A stretch of DNA of 64,000 bases from Fibrisoma montanum (GCF_003583365.1 NZ_QXED01000009.1:62001-126000); one strand, 5' to 3'; counted from the stretch's first letter, positions 25,410 through 34,787 are shown. The notes: generated by a model not told the origin, from the sequence alone. Made by a program: numbers and translations.

Positions 25410-26033
25410 TCACTCCTGATACTCGCCTAACAGGTCCCTGAGCTGCTGAAGCGGCCGGATAAAGCTTTTCCTGTTTTCGGCACGGATAGCGCCGTAGCAG
25501 GACACCAACGTGAGGGTGTAGGTTATGAGCGCACCTTCCGGATAGGCCTGCACTCCTCCCGGTACGTACAGCATAAAAACCAGAACAACACCTATGGCCG
25601 CACTGACCGGAATGAGCACCAGCTCGTACCGTTTTTTGAAGCGAAAAAAGCTGTTCAGTAACTGGTACTGCTCCGACAGGTAATCGCGAACCGAGGACGG
25701 CAGTTTTCCCTTAAGCTGCCCCCTGGCAACCCGCTTGAATTTGTTCATCAGAACAATGGTGAAGGGAATGTATAGCCCGATACCCAACAGGCTCAGCAGG
25801 CGAACCTGCGTTTGTGGCCAGTACTTTATCAGAACGTGGCTCAACAACGCATACACCAGTAGCTGCAGGGTAAAGGAGGCCCAGAAATAGGTAAAGCTTG
25901 CTTGCGTATGCTTCCGTACCCTGGTCGTAACGATTTTCCGGAGGGTGGCTTCGTCGAGCGATGCCGCTCCGACAGAAGCGGGCGTTGGGCTGGACTGCTC
26001 CCAGTGTTTTTTCAATTGATCAAGAGTTGACAT
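25410..26033 (-). CDS. membrane partner of the ECF sigma factor (possible anti-sigma)
   Basis: Start at ATG 26033 (MSTLDQLKKHW). The gene overlaps the end of the sigma factor gene by 14 bases, which implies translational coupling. The 207-residue product has a soluble N-terminus of about 45 residues and four hydrophobic segments, at about 50-75, 80-100, 138-160 and 165-185. A cytosolic N-domain followed by membrane helices right after an ECF sigma gene is the usual layout for an anti-sigma factor, but no zinc-finger motif is present, so the role is inferred only from position. Confidence 0.7.
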   Translation of the reverse strand: MSTLDQLKKHWEQSSPTPASVGAASLDEATLRKIVTTRVRKHTQASFTYFWASFTLQLLVYALLSHVLIKYWPQTQVRLLSLLGIGLYIPFTIVLMNKFKRVARGQLKGKLPSSVRDYLSEQYQLLNSFFRFKKRYELVLIPVSAAIGVVLVFMLYVPGGVQAYPEGALITYTLTLVSCYGAIRAENRKSFIRPLQQLRDLLGEYQE

Positions 26034-26538
26034 TGTCAAGCGAGTTTGCTTGTTTTTTCAGTTGTGCTTCCAGTTCTTTTTTGATTCGTACTAACCGTAC
26101 GCTTACGTTGGACTTTGTCAGACCGGTAATGCTGGCAATCTCCTCGTAGCTTACCTCGTCCAGGTACAAGAGCACGATGGCTTTATTTAGAGGAGACAAA
26201 GTGGCGATCGCCCGAAAAAGGGCCTGCCGTTGCTCTTCTTCGGGATCAGTCGGCGGCTCAGGAATCTGCTGGTGGCTGAGCGAAAGACTTTCCCAGTTTT
26301 TGCGGGTAGTTTTCCTGTACCAGGTCAGCGCCGTGTTCAAGCAGACCCGGTACATCCAGGTAGTGAAACTGGAGCGCCCGCCAAAACCAGGGTATGATTT
26401 CCAAAGCTGATAGAGCATCTCCTGGAGCAAATCGGCCCGCTCGTCAGGATCCTGACAGTACATCCGGCAGACCTTATGAGCTATGCCTAGGTGGGCGTTG
26501 ACCTCGTCAAGAAATGGTTTTTCAAACTGGCTGGCCAT
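26020..26538 (-). CDS. ECF-type RNA polymerase sigma factor
   Basis: A 172-residue sigma-70 family protein with only regions 2 and 4. Region 2 spans about 10-80, with 'DPDERADLLQEMLYQLWKSYPGF' and 'FTTWMYRVCLNTALTW' for core binding and -10 melting. Region 4 spans about 108-160, with 'LSPLNKAIVLLYLDEVSYEEIASITGLTKSNVSVRLVRIKKEL', a helix-turn-helix for the -35 region. It directs polymerase to an unknown regulon. It is co-transcribed with the overlapping membrane protein gene and diverges from the LytTR gene at 26786. Confidence 0.9.
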   Translation of the reverse strand: MASQFEKPFLDEVNAHLGIAHKVCRMYCQDPDERADLLQEMLYQLWKSYPGFGGRSSFTTWMYRVCLNTALTWYRKTTRKNWESLSLSHQQIPEPPTDPEEEQRQALFRAIATLSPLNKAIVLLYLDEVSYEEIASITGLTKSNVSVRLVRIKKELEAQLKKQANSLDNVNS

Positions 26539-26785
26539 CGATCAGATCGTTAGGGGTTTGTACTGCAACCTACCAGTTAGTAGTCGCTAAGGCTCAAAAA
26601 CTACATCCGGTCTACAAAAACTCAAACAACCAGGCAATAGAACACGGATAGCAATCATGGTCGACCGCGGCATTCACCGCTGATTGAATGGACCATGACA
26701 AGTTCAGAAGTGCCTCTCATACAATTTTTGTTCGGCCAGAGCCGCAGAAAGCCCAACTTTGTCGTACCATTTCAGAGGACTACGT

Positions 26786-27664
26786 ATGTCGAAATCGTTT
26801 CGTGATCGCCGGCTGTTTCTGATCCTGATTCCGTGTATCAACGTCATTACCTACTACCTGACCTACACGCATTTGCCGCCCGGCTGGCTGCTGCCGCTGA
26901 CGTTTGTCATCGACACGCTGGAAGGGTACGCGGCCTGGTGGGTGTTTCGTCAGATTATTCGTTACCTGGATGGCCCCTTCCCCTACGAGCGGAGTCTCTG
27001 GAAACGGGTAGTGCTGCAATGTACACTGACGGTCGGTGTTGGCATCGGCATCATCATCGCTCTCACCGAGCTGGTCAACGCCATCGCCACCGACAAACCG
27101 GTGCCCAGCAGTTTCTACACCCACGACATCTTTATCATCTCCATCTGGATTCTGGTTGTCAACGGCATTTACATCGGCGCGTATTTCTACTACAGGCTTC
27201 AGCAGATCGAGCGTAGCCAGCTGGAGGATAGTCAGCCCGCACCGAGTCTGCCGCAACCGGGTCTGGTCGTTCGGCTGGGGAAGCAGAGTGATCTGATTTT
27301 GTACGAGCAGATGGCTGGGTTCTGCGTCGAGGATGAGTACACAATTCTGGTTACGGACCAGGCAAAACGGTACGTACTCGATCAGTCGCTGGATAAGTTA
27401 GAGGAAACCCTGCCGGCGCAGTCGTTTTTCCGGCTGAACCGGCAGTACCTGTTGCATCGCCAGATCATTGCCGGTTTTGCCCGCTTGGAAAACGGCAAAC
27501 TCAGCGTTCGGTTGAACACCGGATCGGGCATCGCGGATCAGGTTTCGGTTAGCCGCACCAAAGCTATGGCGTTCAAAAAGTGGTTTTCGCCCGACGAAAT
27601 CACCGACAGTTCACCGGTTATTTCGCTACATCTCACCGAAAAACAGCCTTCTGCGCTCAATTAA
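26786..27664 (+). CDS. membrane-anchored LytTR-type transcription regulator
   Basis: Start at ATG 26786 (MSKSFRDRRLF). The 292-residue product has four hydrophobic helices in residues about 12-135 (7TMR-like membrane part), then a linker. A LytTR DNA-binding domain covers about 160-265 ('LILYEQMAGFCVEDEYTILVT', 'FFRLNRQYLLHRQIIAGF', 'QVSVSRTKAMAFKKWF'). It lacks a receiver domain, so the signal probably comes through the membrane part. It heads a three-gene run with a barrel protein (44-base gap) and a serine hydrolase (12-base gap), which it may control. Confidence 0.85.
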   Translation: MSKSFRDRRLFLILIPCINVITYYLTYTHLPPGWLLPLTFVIDTLEGYAAWWVFRQIIRYLDGPFPYERSLWKRVVLQCTLTVGVGIGIIIALTELVNAIATDKPVPSSFYTHDIFIISIWILVVNGIYIGAYFYYRLQQIERSQLEDSQPAPSLPQPGLVVRLGKQSDLILYEQMAGFCVEDEYTILVTDQAKRYVLDQSLDKLEETLPAQSFFRLNRQYLLHRQIIAGFARLENGKLSVRLNTGSGIADQVSVSRTKAMAFKKWFSPDEITDSSPVISLHLTEKQPSALN

Positions 27665-27708
27665 AGGCCTTTTCGTCTTCTTCCTTTGCTGGCAAACAGT
27701 AAAACAAC

Positions 27709-28311
27709 ATGAAGAAGACACTATTCATTTTCATCTGGCTGGCCGCTCTGCATCCGTCGGTGAGCCGGGCGCAACGTAACGGTAGCGAGCTCCTTCCGGC
27801 CGGGCGCATGAGCTGGCCACTTATGGTGAGCGTGCAGTTTCATTCGCTGGCCTTACCGGTTGGAAATATACGTCCTGCGTTCGCCAATCCCGGTCTGGCG
27901 CTGGGCACCGAATACCGCTACAACCGGCGGGGAAATCTGCTCCAGTCGATTCAGGCCGGCTACTACCGCAATCGCTACGCGGGCGACGGGCTATTCATCG
28001 TCACCCAGGCCGGTTACCGCCCCCACTTCGGCCCCGTTTATGCAGACCTGAAAGCGGGCGTAGGCTGGAACTATACGTTTCACCCCAACACAACCCTGGT
28101 GCTGAAAGAGGGGCAGTGGCAACCGGCGGGCCGAACCGGTAAAGGCCTCCTGATGGTGCCGCTGGGCCTGTCCATTGGCTACAACGGCCCGTCGCTGGTA
28201 GCTCCGTTTGTCGGCTATCAGTTCTTTGCACTGGCGGGGTATAATCCCTCTGTTCCGGTTGTGCCCAACCAACTGCTGCAAGTCGGTGCACACATTCACT
28301 TCAACTACTAA
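27709..28311 (+). CDS. predicted outer-membrane barrel protein
   Basis: A 200-residue protein with a signal peptide (MKKTLFIFIWLAALHPSVSRAQ). The mature part is a string of amphipathic strands ('ALGTEYRYNRRGNLLQSIQAGYYRN', abridged here, and 'LMVPLGLSIGYNG') and ends in 'LLQVGAHIHFNY', with an aromatic last residue as for outer-membrane insertion. It is in the middle of the LytTR-barrel-hydrolase operon. The function is unknown. Confidence 0.7.
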   Translation: MKKTLFIFIWLAALHPSVSRAQRNGSELLPAGRMSWPLMVSVQFHSLALPVGNIRPAFANPGLALGTEYRYNRRGNLLQSIQAGYYRNRYAGDGLFIVTQAGYRPHFGPVYADLKAGVGWNYTFHPNTTLVLKEGQWQPAGRTGKGLLMVPLGLSIGYNGPSLVAPFVGYQFFALAGYNPSVPVVPNQLLQVGAHIHFNY

Positions 28312-28323
28312 TTGAACACTACC

Positions 28324-29496
28324 ATGAAATCATTCCTCGCGCTGGGGGGACTGCTGGCTTTTACGCTGGCCTGCGAGCCCCTTGACCAGAACGTAGCGAC
28401 GGCTATCTGTCAGGAAGCGACCCCACTAAACGCCAGTTATTCAAAAGCTCAGCCGATTCAGCAGTTGCTGGACCGCTACACCAGAGCCGGAATTCCCGGC
28501 GTAGCGGTTGCGGTTTATACTCCCCAGGAAGGCTACTGGGCGGGAGCATCGGGCTACGCCAACCTCGAAACCAAAACACCCATGCAGGTCTGTCATTTGC
28601 AGTATGGGCAGAGCGTAGCCAAGACCTACACGGCGGTGGCGATACTCAAACTGGCAGAAGCCGGTAAAATAGACCTGAACGCCCCGATCAGCCGGTACCT
28701 GTCGCCAGGTATCAGGGCTAAAATCACGGATGCCGACAAGATTACGGTCCGAATGCTATTGACTCATACGTCGGGGATTGCCGATTACACCGACAACGCC
28801 GAGTTTGTGGCATCGCTGTTACAAAATCCCCTGAAGTCCTACACGAGTGAGGAGCTGTTGGCCTACGTAGCGAAGCAACCGCTGCTCTTTCCATCGGGAA
28901 GCTACTCCCGTTACGCCAACACCAACTACCTGCTGCTGGCGTTGATCGCCGATCAGGTGCAGGGCGACCACGCTCGTCTGATTCAGCAGAGCATCCTCGA
29001 ACCACTGGGTCTGCAACAAACCTTCTACCACAACTCCGCTACGTATCTGAATCAGCCTACTCTGGTCGACAGCTACTTTGATCGCTTTGGTAATGGAAAA
29101 CTAGAGAATATTACGCAGATGCAGCGCGTCAACGTCGGCAGTATGAACGGCGATGACGGCATCATTGCTTCGCCAACCGATTACGTCAAGTTTCTGCGCG
29201 GTCTGAACGAGGGTCAGCTTGTGTCGGCCCAGAGTCTGAAGGAAATGACGACCTGGGTTAACGACCGGGACGGTCAGCCGGCTTATGGCATGGGTCTGGA
29301 ATACGCCAGGCTCTCCGGCCACGTCGGGTATGGACACGGCGGGGCCGGTATTGGGGCCGGTTGCGGCTTGTACTATTTCCCTGCCAGGCAGCTGTACGTC
29401 TTCATTGGCATCAATCTGGGCGTTCTTACCGGGGGGCCGTACGTAGAAAAAGCGGGCAACCTGAGTGATGAACTGATCGACCTGTTGCTGAAATAA
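28324..29496 (+). CDS. class C beta-lactamase-fold serine hydrolase, lipoprotein
   Basis: Start at ATG 28324; the TTG twelve bases earlier is less likely. The 390-residue product is a lipoprotein (FTLACEP). Penicillin-binding-protein-like motifs are in order: SVAK at 97-100 (Ser-x-x-Lys), YAN at 197-199, and HGG near 339 (GYGHGGAG). This is the fold of AmpC, D,D-peptidases and many esterases of the EstB type; the real substrate cannot be read. It is the last gene of the LytTR operon, followed by a strong hairpin. Confidence 0.85.
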   Translation: MKSFLALGGLLAFTLACEPLDQNVATAICQEATPLNASYSKAQPIQQLLDRYTRAGIPGVAVAVYTPQEGYWAGASGYANLETKTPMQVCHLQYGQSVAKTYTAVAILKLAEAGKIDLNAPISRYLSPGIRAKITDADKITVRMLLTHTSGIADYTDNAEFVASLLQNPLKSYTSEELLAYVAKQPLLFPSGSYSRYANTNYLLLALIADQVQGDHARLIQQSILEPLGLQQTFYHNSATYLNQPTLVDSYFDRFGNGKLENITQMQRVNVGSMNGDDGIIASPTDYVKFLRGLNEGQLVSAQSLKEMTTWVNDRDGQPAYGMGLEYARLSGHVGYGHGGAGIGAGCGLYYFPARQLYVFIGINLGVLTGGPYVEKAGNLSDELIDLLLK

Positions 29497-29504
29497 ATGG
29501 TAAT

Positions 29505-29572
29505 CACCAGGTCCCCGATCTGAACACAACGTCTTCCGAATGACGGGTTGTCTCCAGATCGGGGACCTGGTG
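29505..29572 (+). terminator. 18-bp perfect hairpin after the serine hydrolase gene
   Basis: Arms 29505-29522 and 29555-29572 are perfect reverse complements over 18 bases, with a 32-base loop. It sits between convergent genes (stops at 29496 and 29597) and can serve both strands. Confidence 0.7.
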
Positions 29573-29596
29573 GTAGATACCTAACAGGCAGGTATG

Positions 29597-30172
29597 TTAT
29601 ACCGCTTTGACGACCTTGGCCGGAACTCCCGCAACGACCGTATTCGGCGGTACGTCCCGGCTCACCACCGCCCCCGCTGCCACAACCGCGTTTTCGCCAA
29701 CCGTTACCCCCGGCAAAATGGTAGCCCCGGCACCGATCCACGCATTCCGTTTGATCACCACCGGCCTGGGCAGAACAGTCTTACGGTCTGCGGGGTCGAG
29801 CGGATGGCTCTCGGACGTAAGATTGACGCTGGGGCCGATCTGCACATCGTCTTCGATGGTGATGCCGCCAATATCCAGAAACGAACAGTTGTGGTTGATA
29901 AAGACGTTTTTACCCAGGCTAATGAACCGGCCAAAGTTGGTGTAGAACGGCGGAAACACCGTTGTGGACGCATCCACTTCCGTGCCTATAATGTTGCTCA
30001 ACCGCTCGCGTACCTGGTCAACGCCGGTTGCCGTAGCGTTCATCGCAACGCATAGCTTTATGGTCCGGGCAACGACTTCGGCGAACCGGGCATACTCCGG
30101 GTCATCTTTTCGGAGTGGCTCACCGGCTCGCATTCGCTGGAAAATGTCGGTTTGTTTACTGAACTCATTCAT
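29597..30172 (-). CDS. left-handed beta-helix acetyltransferase (maltose/galactoside type)
   Basis: Start at ATG 30172 ([11 protein letters not shown]). The 191-residue product has an N-terminal helical 'Mac' domain (about 5-50) and then hexapeptide repeats: '[36 protein letters not shown]', split here into the turns ISLGKN, ITIEDD and VTVGEN. '[28 protein letters not shown]' (part) and '[10 protein letters not shown]' close the helix. The catalytic His is in 'SESHPLDP'. It should move an acetyl group from acetyl-CoA to a sugar or similar acceptor in the cytosol. No sugar gene is adjacent. Confidence 0.88.
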   Translation of the reverse strand: MNEFSKQTDIFQRMRAGEPLRKDDPEYARFAEVVARTIKLCVAMNATATGVDQVRERLSNIIGTEVDASTTVFPPFYTNFGRFISLGKNVFINHNCSFLDIGGITIEDDVQIGPSVNLTSESHPLDPADRKTVLPRPVVIKRNAWIGAGATILPGVTVGENAVVAAGAVVSRDVPPNTVVAGVPAKVVKAV

Positions 30173-30322
30173 ATTGTTTGCTTCTCTATTCCGGTTCAAA
30201 GGCGGCCGGCAACCGGGTTTTTGACGGCGGTCACGGCTGCGCTACGCTGCTGTCCGTCATGTTACAAGCCAGGCTAACGACAAACGTGGGAAAAGCGCCA
30301 GTATCGTTTCAGCCGGCGGTGA

Positions 30323-31516
30323 TCAGATCGTTGCGGCATCGATCACGTAGCGGTAACGGGCTTGTTTGTCAATCACTTTTTGCCAGGCGTCATTGATCTC
30401 CCCGGCTTTGATCACCTGAATCCTGGGGACAATTTTATTAGCCGCGCAGTAATCCATCACTTCCTGGGTTTCGGGAATACCGCCGATGAGCGATGCCCGG
30501 AAGTTGACCCGGTCATTGGCTAAGCCGATGTTGCTGATCGTTAGTTGAAAGCCAACCGGCATACCAACCTGCGTATACGTTCCATCCACCTTCACGCAGG
30601 ACGCGTAAGCCGCTACGTCATACTGAGCCGGAATCGTGGCAATCATGTAATCCAGTGTTTTGCGGTAGGGTTTCAGCCGGGCCACATCATCCACCACAAT
30701 GACTTCTTTAGCGCCGAAAGAGCGAATGTCGGCCACCTTCTCGGGAGACGTAGTAAACGCATAGACCTCAGCCCCTTTGGATACGGCCAGTTTAATGGCC
30801 AGATGGCCCAGGCCACCAATGCCCGCCACACCCACTTTATCGCCTTTTTTGAGATTGGCTTTCATCAGGGGCGAGTAGGTCGTGATGCCCGCGCAGAGTA
30901 AAGGAGCGGCATCTTCGAGTCGGATGCTTTTGGGAATCTTAATGGCGAAATGATCCCTGACGACGATATTGTTCGCGTATCCACCCTGTGTAATGCCCGT
31001 TGGTGAGGTTTTATCGGGGTTACCGTAGGTGAACAGCGTCGCGCCGTTGTCGCAGTGCTGTTCCAGACCGTGCGTACAGCTTTCGCAGGTCATGCAGCTA
31101 TCGACCATACAGCCGACGCCCGCCTGATCGCCGACCCTGAACTTGGTGACGTTCTTCCCGACGGCCGTAACAACGCCCGCAATCTCATGCCCCGGCACCT
31201 GCGGATAGGGCTGCGGGCCCCAGTCTCCGCGCATCTGGTGAATGTCCGAATGGCAAATGCCGCTGTATTTTATCTCGATCAATACGTCGTTGTCGCCCAA
31301 CGGCCGACGTTCAAACGTGAAAGGACTCAGCTTACCCGACTTGTCGCGGGCGGCATAGCCTCTGGTGGCTACGTTGGCGAGCGGCCGAAGGGAAGCGTTA
31401 CCCTGAGCAACGAAAGGGGTCGCACTAGCCAGTAAGGTACCCGCACTCAGCAAAGCCGATTGCCGGATGAATTTGCGCCGGGAGGAATTGCCTCCCTGAT
31501 CAGACGTAGTATTCAT
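30323..31516 (-). CDS. Tat-exported zinc alcohol dehydrogenase
   Basis: Start at ATG 31516 (MNTTSDQGG). The 397-residue product carries a twin-arginine signal (SSRRKFIRQSALLSAG, Arg13-Arg14) before a full CAD/YahK-type MDR enzyme. It has catalytic zinc Cys88 (GICHSD) and His110 (GHE), four structural-zinc cysteines in the 'CMTCESC ... QHC' region, and a nucleotide motif GIGGLGHLA. Export of an NAD(P)-dependent dehydrogenase to the periplasm, where free cofactor is scarce, is odd; the cofactor may be bound before Tat export. Its cytosolic paralogue lies directly upstream. Confidence 0.85.
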   Translation of the reverse strand: MNTTSDQGGNSSRRKFIRQSALLSAGTLLASATPFVAQGNASLRPLANVATRGYAARDKSGKLSPFTFERRPLGDNDVLIEIKYSGICHSDIHQMRGDWGPQPYPQVPGHEIAGVVTAVGKNVTKFRVGDQAGVGCMVDSCMTCESCTHGLEQHCDNGATLFTYGNPDKTSPTGITQGGYANNIVVRDHFAIKIPKSIRLEDAAPLLCAGITTYSPLMKANLKKGDKVGVAGIGGLGHLAIKLAVSKGAEVYAFTTSPEKVADIRSFGAKEVIVVDDVARLKPYRKTLDYMIATIPAQYDVAAYASCVKVDGTYTQVGMPVGFQLTISNIGLANDRVNFRASLIGGIPETQEVMDYCAANKIVPRIQVIKAGEINDAWQKVIDKQARYRYVIDAATI

Positions 31517-31644
31517 TGTGATGTAGGTTGAGTTAATGAGTTGCCTTAGATGCGTGGGCCAGAACGTTCGGCCGGCCATTGTCTTCACCCAGACTATACG
31601 GAATCAATCGCTCAGGCTGGCATGCCGCTCCGTACGAAAGCGCG

Positions 31645-32688
31645 TTACAGCGTCGCCATGTCGATCACAAACCGGTACCGAACGTCGCCCTTCAGCATCC
31701 GATCATAGGCCTGATGAATGTCGCGGATGGCAATTGTCTCGATATCCGACACGATGCCCGTTTCGGCGCAGAAGTCCAGCATTTCCTGCGTTTCGGCGAT
31801 GCTGCCAATACTTGAACCGGCGATACTTTTCCGGCCAATGATGAGGCTAAGGGCCTGAATGGCAGCCGGGGTTGGGGGAGCCCCCACGCAGATGTGTACA
31901 CCATCGACTTTCAGCAGCGCCAGATACTGCATGTAATCATGTTCAGCCGATACCGTATCCAGAATAAAGTCAAACTGTCCTTTAACGGCTTCCAGCTGGG
32001 CGGGATCACTCGTTACCACGAAATGATGAGCGCCGAGTTTTTTAGCATCGGCTTCCTTGGCAGCCGATGTACTCAGAACGGTCACGTCGGCCCCGAAGGC
32101 TACACCAAATTTCACGCCCATGTGCCCCAACCCACCCAGACCGAGAACGGCCAGCTTATGACCCGGTCCCACCTGCCAGTGCCGCAACGGCGAATAGGTG
32201 GTAATGCCCGCACAAAGCAGCGGAGCCGTAGCTGCCAGGTCCAGCGTCTCCGGAATGTGCAGTACAAAGTCTTCGTTGACGACGATGGTGTTGGAGTAGC
32301 CGCCATACGTAGGGGTTTTCCGGTCCTGCTCCAGGCCATTGTACGTCTGGCTATTCCCGTTGAGACAGTACTGTTCCAGGCCCTGCTGACAGGATGTACA
32401 CGTGCGGCACGAATCGACCATGCACCCGGTACCGGCCAGATCGCCCACGTTGAACCTGGTTACCTGAGCGCCAACGGCGACGACCCGGCCGACGATCTCG
32501 TGACCGGGAACCATGGGGAAGATGCTGCCACCCCAGTCATCTTTAATCTGGTGAAGGTCGGAGTGACAGACTCCGCAGTAGAGAATGTCAAACTGTACGT
32601 CGTGTGGCCCAACCTCACGACGCTGGAAATTCCAGGGGGCCAGACTTGAATCGTTCGTCTGGGCGGCATATCCTTTTGCTGCAATCAT
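31645..32688 (-). CDS. cytosolic zinc alcohol dehydrogenase (CAD/YahK type)
   Basis: A 347-residue NAD(P)-dependent MDR enzyme starting MIAAKGYAAQ. Catalytic zinc Cys41 (GVCHSD) and a His in VPGHE are present, as are the structural cysteines in 'CRTCTSC ... QYC' and the Rossmann motif GLGGLGHMG. It lacks a signal peptide. It is a close paralogue of the Tat-exported enzyme downstream (128-base gap). Members of this group reduce aldehydes with NADPH. An AraC-type regulator gene lies upstream on the same strand and may control both. Confidence 0.88.
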   Translation of the reverse strand: MIAAKGYAAQTNDSSLAPWNFQRREVGPHDVQFDILYCGVCHSDLHQIKDDWGGSIFPMVPGHEIVGRVVAVGAQVTRFNVGDLAGTGCMVDSCRTCTSCQQGLEQYCLNGNSQTYNGLEQDRKTPTYGGYSNTIVVNEDFVLHIPETLDLAATAPLLCAGITTYSPLRHWQVGPGHKLAVLGLGGLGHMGVKFGVAFGADVTVLSTSAAKEADAKKLGAHHFVVTSDPAQLEAVKGQFDFILDTVSAEHDYMQYLALLKVDGVHICVGAPPTPAAIQALSLIIGRKSIAGSSIGSIAETQEMLDFCAETGIVSDIETIAIRDIHQAYDRMLKGDVRYRFVIDMATL

Positions 32689-32782
32689 AACGCTTGCTTT
32701 GCTTGATACCTATATTCAGATGCAAAGCTACAGCCGCAACGAGGGAGCCGGGTAAAAGTATTCAAACCAATACTTATACATT

Positions 32783-33661
32783 TCAAACCTCCGCCAGGCG
32801 GAAGCTGCGGGGATTGGTGCCCGTGAACTTCCTGAAGAAGTTATTGAAATAGGACGGATACTCGAAGCCCAGGGCATACGCAATATCGGAAATGTTCCAG
32901 TCGGTATGCTGCAGGAGGGCCTTGGCCTCGCTGAGCACCCGTTCGGCAATATGAGCGGTGGTGGATTTGCCGGTTACCTCGTTCACGGCCCGGTTCAGGT
33001 AATTGACATGAACATTGAGGTTCCTGGCGTAGTCCTGGGCCGTGGTCAGCTTCAACGGGCGGTCGGTGGTTTCAATGGGAAACTGACGCTCTAAAAGCTC
33101 CAGAAAAACGGAAGTGATTCGGGAAGCAGCGTTCTTATGCTGGTCAAAGTTTCTGGAAGGTTCTAATTTCAGCGCTTCGTGAATGATCAGGTGGATGTAA
33201 TTGCGTATCAGATCATCCTTGTACGAATAATTCGTCTGCTGCTCCTCGATCATGCGCTGGAAGATCGTGTTCAGAAACTCGCGCTGCGGTGGGCTGATCG
33301 TGAAGATGGGCGTACCGCTGATCCTGAATAGTGGCGAATGCTGCAGGCTCTCCGACCGGTCCGACAGCTTAAGAAACTCCTCCGAAAACAGGCAGGTATA
33401 GCCGACATACGTGGTTGAGATCGTTTCCCACGAGTACGGAACATGCGGGTTACCGAAAAACAAAACGGTATCGTTGGCTTCAAAGCTCCGGTCCGCATAA
33501 TGAATGATGCTCTTGCCGGTGGTCAGGCAGATTTTGTAAAAATCCTTCCGACTGTAGATGCGGGTGGCATTACTGTCATCATCTATCCGAAAAGCGTTAA
33601 AGCCTTTCAGCTTTAGCTCATTGTTAAACTCCGAAACCGAACGTATTAGTTGATCTGCCAT
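32783..33661 (-). CDS. AraC-family transcription regulator
   Basis: Start at ATG 33661 (MADQLIRSVS). The 292-residue product has an N-terminal cupin-like sensing domain (about 20-120, with 'DTVLFFGNPHVPYSWE') and a C-terminal double helix-turn-helix of the AraC type ('YARNLNVHVNYLNRAVNEVTGKS' and 'ISDIAYALGFEYPSYFNNFFRKFTG', quoted in part). Aldehyde or stress-responsive members of this type often control alcohol dehydrogenase genes, and the two such genes lie just downstream. On its own minus strand, TAGATTTG about 19 bases before the start could serve as a -7 box. Confidence 0.9.
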   Translation of the reverse strand: MADQLIRSVSEFNNELKLKGFNAFRIDDDSNATRIYSRKDFYKICLTTGKSIIHYADRSFEANDTVLFFGNPHVPYSWETISTTYVGYTCLFSEEFLKLSDRSESLQHSPLFRISGTPIFTISPPQREFLNTIFQRMIEEQQTNYSYKDDLIRNYIHLIIHEALKLEPSRNFDQHKNAASRITSVFLELLERQFPIETTDRPLKLTTAQDYARNLNVHVNYLNRAVNEVTGKSTTAHIAERVLSEAKALLQHTDWNISDIAYALGFEYPSYFNNFFRKFTGTNPRSFRLAEV

Positions 33662-33955
33662 ACACAAAGTTAAGAAATTCAAATCTATTTGCCTACGTAT
33701 GCTCCCTTCAGCTCATAGCACCATTCGGGAGTTGGCCAGCTAAATGCCATACTATGCAGCGACCTGTTTTGCGGTATTGGGCTGGTTCATGGTCGGGCGC
33801 TTGGCTCATCACGGCGTACAGTTGATGTTGAAGCGAATTGGGGTTCGCCAGGCCGCTGTACCCTATTTTCCGTTATCTTTATTGGCCCGATCAGCCGTAA
33901 GCGATGGTCCCTGTTTATCACAATCCGGTTTATTGTCGAAACCCGCTTTCCAACT

Positions 33956-34705
33956 ATGCGTATCCTGCCGCTTCTCTTTTTGGCTGCCCTTCTGACGGGT
34001 TTTGCCAGGACTCAACCAGCCCCAAAACCGAAGCTCGTCGTTACCCCGCTCAATGACCGGGTGTACGTCCACACCACGTATGGGGTGTACCAGAACAACT
34101 CAATTCCGTCGAACGGGCTAATTATCAAAACGAGCGACGGCATTGTACTGGTTGACACGGGCTGGGACACCAAAGACGATACGGACAACAGCCGCCAGCT
34201 GCTGCAATGGGTAGCCGACAATCTGCGCCAACCTGTTCGGATGTGCATCGTCACCCACGCCCACGAGGACCGGGTAGGCGGCATCAGCGAAATGCGGAAA
34301 GCCGGCGTGCGCGTCATCAGTACCCCTCTGACGGCGCAAAAGTCCGTGAAGCTGGGCTACGACGCCCCCGAAAGCGTTCTGCCCAATGATACTACGTTTA
34401 CGGTGGGTCAGGTACCGATTCGGTGCTATTTCCCCGGCGAAGGCCACACCAGCGACAACATCGTGGTCTGGTTGCCCAACGAGCAGATTCTGCATGGGGG
34501 TTGTTTCGTGAAGAGCGTTGGTGCCTTCGGTATGGGTAACGTAGCGGATGCCAATCTGAACGAATGGGTGAACTCCATCCGGCGGGTAAAGACTCAGTTT
34601 GGCACCGCCAAAATTGTGGTACCGGGTCATGACGAATGGGGCGATACCCGATCGCTGGAACATACGCTGCAGTTGCTGTCCAAACACGCTGCGGCCAACC
34701 GGTAG
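33956..34705 (+). CDS. subclass B1 metallo-beta-lactamase
   Basis: A 249-residue exported protein with a signal peptide ending near ARTQ. All zinc ligands of subclass B1 are in place: His101, His103, Asp105 in THAHEDRVGG, His164 in GEGHTSDN, Cys183 in GGCFVKS, and His225 in PGHDEW; Lys186 matches the B1 residue that binds the drug carboxylate. So both the three-His site and the Asp-Cys-His site are complete. It should hydrolyse beta-lactams, carbapenems included, in the periplasm. It stands alone, with no mobile element, which fits an intrinsic chromosomal enzyme. An AraC gene is divergent upstream. Confidence 0.9.
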   Translation: MRILPLLFLAALLTGFARTQPAPKPKLVVTPLNDRVYVHTTYGVYQNNSIPSNGLIIKTSDGIVLVDTGWDTKDDTDNSRQLLQWVADNLRQPVRMCIVTHAHEDRVGGISEMRKAGVRVISTPLTAQKSVKLGYDAPESVLPNDTTFTVGQVPIRCYFPGEGHTSDNIVVWLPNEQILHGGCFVKSVGAFGMGNVADANLNEWVNSIRRVKTQFGTAKIVVPGHDEWGDTRSLEHTLQLLSKHAAANR

Positions 34706-34737
34706 ACCGACCGCCGGGAACTCCGACAAGCTACTAA

Positions 34738-34769
34738 AACCAGACCCCAGGGGTTGTCGGGGCCTGGTT
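34738..34769. terminator. bidirectional terminator between MBL and PhyH genes
   Basis: Arms 34738-34748 and 34759-34769 pair over 11 bases with one mismatch; on the minus strand the stem is followed by TTTTAG. The two genes are convergent around it. Confidence 0.5.
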
Positions 34770-34787
34770 CACTTTCATCCGTTTACG

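Noticed and set aside
33744..33995. A short open frame between the AraC and metallo-beta-lactamase genes
   Set aside because: It overlaps the signal peptide of the lactamase gene in another frame and shows no protein-like pattern.
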